From Sphingobacteriaceae bacterium (GTDB lineage Bacteria; Bacteroidota; Bacteroidia; B-17B0; Aurantibacillaceae): 64,000 nt of DNA. The stretch covers positions 28,188-92,187 of the forward strand of contig CANKBS010000016.1 in NCBI GenBank assembly GCA_947480015.1, written 5' to 3'. Made by a program: the position numbers and the translations under genes. Under the pieces are notes generated by a model. It was not told where the DNA came from. It ran no database searches and worked only from the letters and a program-made list of their open reading frames with translations. Positions 59,468 through 64,000 of this stretch are shown here, piece by piece. Position 1 is the stretch's first letter; each line of letters starts with the position of its first letter.

Positions 59468-59833
59468 TTAAAACAGGTTTTTGAAATAGGGAATAAAAAT
59501 AACGAGTCCACATAACGCTGCAAACAGAGCCACAAGCAATACGGCGCCTGCACTCACATCTTTGATGTATTTAATTTCAGGTTCTTTCTCAAGCGTTACT
59601 CTGTCGCAGAGTTTTTCGATGGCTGAGTTTATCAATTCGAAAGCCAGTACCAAACAAATGCAAAGTGCAATTAGCAACCATTCCTTATTAGTGATGGAAA
59701 AGTAAAAACCCGCCCCTATTACCAATATGGCAATGCTCGCTTGCAACTTCAGATGTACCTCCTTTTTAAAGGCCTGAGCTAAACCGGCTATAGCATGCAA
59801 GAATGCTTTTTTTCTTTTTTCGAGGTAATACAT
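59468..59833 (-). CDS. dgkA: Diacylglycerol kinase (DgkA family)
   Basis: 121 aa, three transmembrane helices. Marks: FLHAIAGLAQAFKKEVHLKLQ, LVLAFELINSAIEKLCDRVTLE (catalytic E..N..IE), IKYIKDVSAGAVLLVAL. Phosphorylates diacylglycerol or undecaprenol at the inner membrane, feeding phospholipid or cell-wall lipid recycling. Confidence 0.9.
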   Translation of the reverse strand: MYYLEKRKKAFLHAIAGLAQAFKKEVHLKLQASIAILVIGAGFYFSITNKEWLLIALCICLVLAFELINSAIEKLCDRVTLEKEPEIKYIKDVSAGAVLLVALFAALCGLVIFIPYFKNLF

Positions 59834-59966
59834 TTGTTCTTAAAATTAGTGAATTTCATTCAATTCAGTAAATGCACAGTTTCTAAGACCACGCTGTTAA
59901 TATTAACTGAGAATACTTGCTTTTACCATGCATCTGACCTTTATTTTTAGATAAATTAATTTGCAC

Positions 59967-61142
59967 ATGAGCGAAATCGATCATTTTTTTAGTCCGGTAG
60001 CTGTTGAAGAAATACTGGACAATGCCCAGTTGAAAGAATTTCAGTTTGGTAATTTATTTGCCATTCATACAGAGGGTGATTTTCCCGATATAAGCAATGT
60101 ATCTATTGCCATTGTGGGTGTTTTAGAAGACCGCCATGCCGAAAACAACGAAGGCTGCCGTTTGGCGCCCGATGCGGTGCGCAGCTATTTGTATAAATTA
60201 TATGGCGGCAGTTTTGATCTGAATGTGGCCGATCTGGGAAACATAAATGCCGGCCATAGCAGCGAAGACACTTATTTTGCATTACGCAGTACCATCGATT
60301 ATTTGATTCGTAAAAACATTGTACCCATTATTATTGGCGGCTCTCAAGACCTTACCTACCCTCAGTTTTTAGGGTATAAAGATCTTGAACAAACTATTAA
60401 TGTGGTGGCCATTGATTCGGTGTTTGATTTTGGTAATCCCGATCTCGAAATCAGTAATACCTCTTACCTGGGCAAAATAATTTTATATCAGCCCAACTAT
60501 TTATTTAACTACAGTAACATTGGTTATCAAACCTATTTGGTTGATCAGGCCAGTTTACAAATGATGAACAAATTGTATTTTGATGTGTATCGTTTAGGTA
60601 CGGTGCGCGATAAAATAGAAGAAGCTGAACCTATTATTCGTCAAGCCGACATGCTGAGCTTTGATATGACGGCCATTAAACACTCCGATGCCCCTGCTAA
60701 TCCCAACGCTTCGCCCAATGGTTTTTATGCCGAAGAAGCTTGTCAGATGATGCGCTACGCCGGCATGAACGATAAATTATCCTCAATAGGCATTTATGAA
60801 ATTAATCCGGCCTTTGATGAAAGCGGAAAAACTTCGCACTTAGCGGCGCAAATGATCTGGTGTTTTATGGATGGTTTTTATAACCGCAAAAATGATTTCC
60901 CGAATCGTACCAGTCCTGATTACACCCGCTTCCACGTCATTTTGCAGGATGATAAATACGAGATTAATTTTTACAAATCTAAAAAAAGCGACCGTTGGTG
61001 GATGGAGATCCCCTACCCGCCGCATAAAGATTTAAAGTTTGAACGACATACGTTAATTCCTTGTAGTTATAAGGATTATGAATTGGCTACCAATAATGAA
61101 ATTCCTGACCGCTGGTGGCAGACTTATCAGAAATTGAGTTAA
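59967..61142 (+). CDS. Arginase/ureohydrolase-fold protein with altered metal site
   Basis: 391 aa from ATG 59967. Overall arginase-like: EGCRLAPDAVRSYLYKLYGG, PIIIGGSQDLTYPQF (122-134), VAIDSVFDFG (147-156), LSFDMTAIKHSDAP, IGIYEINPAFDESGKTSHLAAQMIW. The usual metal-binding motifs GG-D-H-S, DAHxD and SFDxD read GGSQD, DSVFD and SFDMT, so several Mn ligands are missing. The family in Bacteroidota is often annotated as formimidoylglutamase or arginase, but catalysis of that kind is doubtful. The long C-terminal part (EINFYKSKKSDRWWMEIPYP) is an extension. Confidence 0.75.
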   Translation: MSEIDHFFSPVAVEEILDNAQLKEFQFGNLFAIHTEGDFPDISNVSIAIVGVLEDRHAENNEGCRLAPDAVRSYLYKLYGGSFDLNVADLGNINAGHSSEDTYFALRSTIDYLIRKNIVPIIIGGSQDLTYPQFLGYKDLEQTINVVAIDSVFDFGNPDLEISNTSYLGKIILYQPNYLFNYSNIGYQTYLVDQASLQMMNKLYFDVYRLGTVRDKIEEAEPIIRQADMLSFDMTAIKHSDAPANPNASPNGFYAEEACQMMRYAGMNDKLSSIGIYEINPAFDESGKTSHLAAQMIWCFMDGFYNRKNDFPNRTSPDYTRFHVILQDDKYEINFYKSKKSDRWWMEIPYPPHKDLKFERHTLIPCSYKDYELATNNEIPDRWWQTYQKLS

Positions 61143-61151
61143 TTCTTTTAT

Positions 61152-61229
61152 TTGGGCGCCCGGGCGGGCTGCTCCGGGCTCAAGGCACATGCTGGCTCAT
61201 CAAGCCACAGGGTTGTTGCCCTGCTACGG
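61152..61229. repeat. GC-rich dispersed repeat, copy B
   Basis: Inverted, shorter relative of 11339-11461: TTGGGCGCCCGGGCGGGC at one end, TGGCTCATCAAGCCACAGGG near the other, ending GCCCTGCTACGG before a T9 run. The T-run and internal pairing may also act as terminator for the 59967 gene. Confidence 0.6.
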
Positions 61230-61308
61230 TTTTTTTTTATTGACACTTAACCATAGCTCTTCAAAAGATTTGTTGTTCTAATAGAAAAAATAAAATCCAT
61301 CCTTTTAT

Positions 61309-61372
61309 GGCTCCGTAGGAGCCGTCTGATTGTAACAAACGAAACGCGATTTCTCACAAGCTCCGTAGGAGC
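61309..61372. repeat. Pair of short palindromic repeats
   Basis: GGCTCCGTAGGAGCC (61309-61323) and GCTCCGTAGGAGC (61360-61372), 36 bp apart. The GCTCCGTAGGAGC palindrome resembles a known type of high-copy intergenic repeat in environmental bacteria. Together with copy B they fill the 246-bp gap between two convergent genes. Confidence 0.55.
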
Positions 61373-61388
61373 GACCTGTAAAGCCTTA

Positions 61389-62249
61389 CTAATTCTCAAG
61401 AATTTTAATCTCTACCCTTCGGTTCATCTGTTCTTCTTCGGGACTAGTTTCGATTAAAATTTTTGGATGACTGTGTCCGAAGCCTTTATAATATAAGCGT
61501 GATTTTGAAACGCCGTTTTTAATCAAGTAATCATAAACAGCCTTGGCCCTGTTCTCAGAGAGTTTTCTTTCGCCATTATCAAAATCAAGACCATCCACTT
61601 CATCGGCCAAGCAACAAATGTGACCTTGAATTTCAACTTTTAATTCAGGATGATCTAACAAGGTTTTTAAAACTTCTTTTATCACCGGCTCTGCTTCGGG
61701 CGTTAAAGCATGTCTACCGGGCACAAAGGTTAAACCTTCAATGGTAAGCGTCTCTCCTTTTTCAAGTTCATTAATTGTTTTTGGAGGCTCCGGATTTGCC
61801 GGTTTATCCTGAACGGTATTTTGATGCTGACTGATTTTTTTACGGCTTGCCTCCTCCCGGATCATCAGATCTACCCGACGTTGCGCAGGTTCTCCCAAAA
61901 CATCCTGTGTTTCTTTTGAATTGACTTCACCCATGCCACTGCATGATTGGATACTGATTTTTGAGGCATTGCTCAATTTTACAAGATAAGCTTTAACCGC
62001 ATCGGCTCTTTTTTCAGAAAGGATTTTATTGTAATTGCTAGTGGATAAAAAATCGGTATAACCGGAAATTTTAATGGTAAGTGCAGCTTTGCCGGCTAAA
62101 TCATTTAAGGAATCGAGCCTTTTAAAATTAAGTTCCGAATTTACTTCATTGATGCTGAAATAATAACTCAACTGATAGCTTTTAATTTGGCTATTAAGCT
62201 TCAAACTGAATACCAGTAAACAAATGCCACTTAAAAAAAAAGTCTTCAT
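61389..62249 (-). CDS. Exported protein with two OmpA-like domains
   Basis: 286 aa. Signal peptide 1-20. First OmpA-type peptidoglycan-binding domain about 25-130 (LTIKISGYTDFLSTSNYNKILSEKRADAVKAYLVKL in parts, GEPAQRRVDLMI), second about 165-286 (LKVEIQGHICCLADEVDGLD, LSENRAKAVYDYLIKNGVSKSRLYYKGFGHSHPKI in parts, NRRVEIKILEN). The double domain without a beta barrel suggests a periplasmic wall-binding protein. The second domain has an unusual CC pair. Confidence 0.8.
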   Translation of the reverse strand: MKTFFLSGICLLVFSLKLNSQIKSYQLSYYFSINEVNSELNFKRLDSLNDLAGKAALTIKISGYTDFLSTSNYNKILSEKRADAVKAYLVKLSNASKISIQSCSGMGEVNSKETQDVLGEPAQRRVDLMIREEASRKKISQHQNTVQDKPANPEPPKTINELEKGETLTIEGLTFVPGRHALTPEAEPVIKEVLKTLLDHPELKVEIQGHICCLADEVDGLDFDNGERKLSENRAKAVYDYLIKNGVSKSRLYYKGFGHSHPKILIETSPEEEQMNRRVEIKILEN

Positions 62250-62302
62250 GGTTATGAACCCTCTTTAGAGTTTAAAAAAAATTCCGAACAGAAGCGAAGG
62301 TC

Positions 62303-63781
62303 TTATTCCTCGATCTTATTCAAATTACTGTGTCGACGGCTGTAAATAAAATAAACAGCAATCCCTATTGTGCCCCAAATTAAAAAGGCCACCCACGTTT
62401 CGGGTCTTACAAAACACATGAGGAAAATATTAAACCCAACGCCTAAACTTCCCACCAGATAAATAGCCGGTGTTTTGTATGGACGTTCAAGGTCAGGACG
62501 TTTGTAACGCAACATCATCACCGCAATACAAACCATGGCAAATGCCAATAAAGTACCCATACTACACATTTCCGAAATTTTACCGATAGGTGTAACCGCA
62601 GCGATGATTGAAATTAATGCGCCAACTAAAATGGTACTGCGATAAGGTGTTTTAAACGTGGCGTGCAAGGTGCCGAACATCCATTTTGGCAATAAGCCAT
62701 CCTTTGCCATACCCAGAAAAATGCGGGTTTGTCCGAGCATCATAACCAGCATAACCGAAGTTAAACCGGCTGTAGCGGCAATGGTAATAATAAACACTGC
62801 CCAATTAATACCAATTCCCGAAAAGGCTGAAGCTACCGGAGCGGCTTTATCAAGTTGATCGTATCTTACCATACCCGTTAAAACCAGTGATACTAAAATG
62901 TATAAAACCGTACAAATAATAAGGGAAGCTACAATTGCAAAGGGTACATCTTTTTTAGGATTCACGGCCTCACCGGCTTGAGTAGAAACGGCATCAAAAC
63001 CGATGTAAGCAAAAAACACAATGGTAGCAGCGGTTAATACACCACCAAAACCGAATTTAAATTTGCCGGTCTCATGGCCAAGTTCATCTAAGGCCGGTAC
63101 TTTATCGGGAATAAACGGCGACCAGTTGGCAGGATTAATATAAAAAGCTCCTACAATAATCACGAATAAAACCACGGCTATCTTTACGATTACGATCACG
63201 TTATTCGTACTGGCGGCTTCTTTAATGCCTTTTACCAAAACAGCCGTTACGATCCATGTAATCACAAATGCCGGAATATTAAAAGCGAAACCTGGGGCTG
63301 CTAAGCCGGCGGCTAAACACTTTTCGGTAGCGGTGGCTAAATCGTTACACAAGTATATTGGGAAATCGATGTGAAATAAATGCAGGAGTTTCACAAAGTA
63401 TCCGCTCCAGGCTACAGCCACGGTGGTGGCACCCATCATGTATTCTAATATTAAATTCCAGCCAATAAACCAGGCAAATAATTCACCCACGGTGCCATAA
63501 GCGTATGAGTATGCCGAGCCTTCTACGGGTAAAACAGATGCAAATTCAGCATAACAAAGGGAAGCAAATAAACACCCAATACCGGCAATTACAAAAGATA
63601 AGGCCAAAGCGGGACCTGCAAAATCGTGGGCGGCAATACCGGTTAAGGTAAAAATCCCGCCTCCAATAATGGCTCCAATTCCTAACGAAGTGAGTCCCCA
63701 GCGGGTTAACACACGTTTTAAATCGCTTTTCTTCATTTCAGCCTCAAAAGCTGACACCGGTTTTGTTCTCCAAATCGACAT
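62303..63781 (-). CDS. APC family cationic amino-acid transporter
   Basis: 492 aa with 12 or more transmembrane helices. Marks: LGIGAIIGGGIFTLTGIAAH (helix 1), CLFASLCYAEFASVLPVEGSAYSYAYGTVGEL (helices 2-3 in parts), FFAYIGFDAVSTQAGEAVNPKKDVPFAI (helix 6), RPYKTPAIYLVGSLGV (C-terminal). It is like YfnA/CAT transporters for neutral or cationic amino acids. Distinct from the shorter APC permease at 9899. Confidence 0.9.
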   Translation of the reverse strand: MSIWRTKPVSAFEAEMKKSDLKRVLTRWGLTSLGIGAIIGGGIFTLTGIAAHDFAGPALALSFVIAGIGCLFASLCYAEFASVLPVEGSAYSYAYGTVGELFAWFIGWNLILEYMMGATTVAVAWSGYFVKLLHLFHIDFPIYLCNDLATATEKCLAAGLAAPGFAFNIPAFVITWIVTAVLVKGIKEAASTNNVIVIVKIAVVLFVIIVGAFYINPANWSPFIPDKVPALDELGHETGKFKFGFGGVLTAATIVFFAYIGFDAVSTQAGEAVNPKKDVPFAIVASLIICTVLYILVSLVLTGMVRYDQLDKAAPVASAFSGIGINWAVFIITIAATAGLTSVMLVMMLGQTRIFLGMAKDGLLPKWMFGTLHATFKTPYRSTILVGALISIIAAVTPIGKISEMCSMGTLLAFAMVCIAVMMLRYKRPDLERPYKTPAIYLVGSLGVGFNIFLMCFVRPETWVAFLIWGTIGIAVYFIYSRRHSNLNKIEE

Positions 63782-64000
63782 AGATAAGTACTTAAATTTT
63801 TAGTTTAACGATAACCAAATTAACTAATTAAAGTCCGAATTACCAAACTAAGGATCAGTATCAAAACCTGTGGAGTAATTCTCTTAGCATATAATTTTGC
63901 AAGTCTAAACAAGAAGAAATTTACAGGATCAATCGGAAATTTTGGGAGAAGAATTCTAATCTGAATTTTATGGTTTCTCTTTTTGGATAATTCGGCGAAG

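Overview
The window comes from a member of the Bacteroidota (class Bacteroidia, Flavobacteriales-like). Visible evidence: two large secreted proteins ending in type IX secretion sorting domains (1433-3997 type A, 4155-8669 type B/gliding-associated), a subtilase with a type A tail, a CCDC81-like HU plus SPOR protein, A-rich leaders without Shine-Dalgarno sequences, and several TAnnTTTG promoter elements. Chromosomal genes look moderate in GC. The block 14.8-28.2 kb is clearly more AT-rich, apart from one embedded gene.

Layout. 0-9 kb: ABC-2 permease, two giant T9SS cargo proteins, an NADP/F420-type oxidoreductase. 9.4-13.7 kb: HxlR regulator divergent from the oxidoreductase across an overlapping promoter/operator, amino-acid permease, a one-domain degenerate DEAD-like protein, an orphan OmpR regulator, RNase HI and a VF530-family protein. 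13.7-14.8 kb: a decayed ORF and a strongly structured non-coding element.

14.79-28.19 kb is the centrepiece: an apparently undescribed prophage of a small, non-tailed, probably single-stranded DNA phage. Its ends are two dif-like Xer sites sharing the same 6-bp centre. It encodes a filamentous-phage gpII-type replication initiator, a putative double-jelly-roll major capsid protein (FLiP/Finnlakeviridae-like by architecture), a run of very small one-helix membrane proteins, a tiny Arg/Lys-rich protein, an M15-like murein hydrolase and a LamG-like putative receptor-binding protein. No integrase or packaging ATPase is visible. A minus-strand accessory module carries RadC. A long imperfect inverted repeat filled with hairpins is the likely origin/packaging region. 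Joining the two ends in silico recreates a 113-codon gene that integration splits, which independently supports the att assignment. A phosphoadenosine-phosphosulfate-reductase-like gene of higher GC sits between two attC-like hairpins near the left end. If the Xer assignment is right, the window lies near the chromosome's replication terminus.

28.2-64 kb is ordinary chromosome: small lipoprotein, uracil-DNA glycosylase, ElaA-type acetyltransferase, CoA-binding protein, MFS transporter, subtilase, LptF/G-family permease and OstA-like protein with two glycosyltransferases, HemJ, thioesterase, further surface-polysaccharide genes (flippase, FkbM methyltransferase, GT4), an ECF sigma/membrane-protein/GIN-barrel operon, kynurenine 3-monooxygenase, TilS, CdsA, MarC, a polysaccharide-deacetylase-like protein, diacylglycerol kinase, an arginase-fold protein with altered metal ligands, a double OmpA-domain protein and a second amino-acid permease. 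Two GC-rich dispersed repeats and two short palindromic repeats lie between genes. Function calls come from motifs and family memory only; no search was run.
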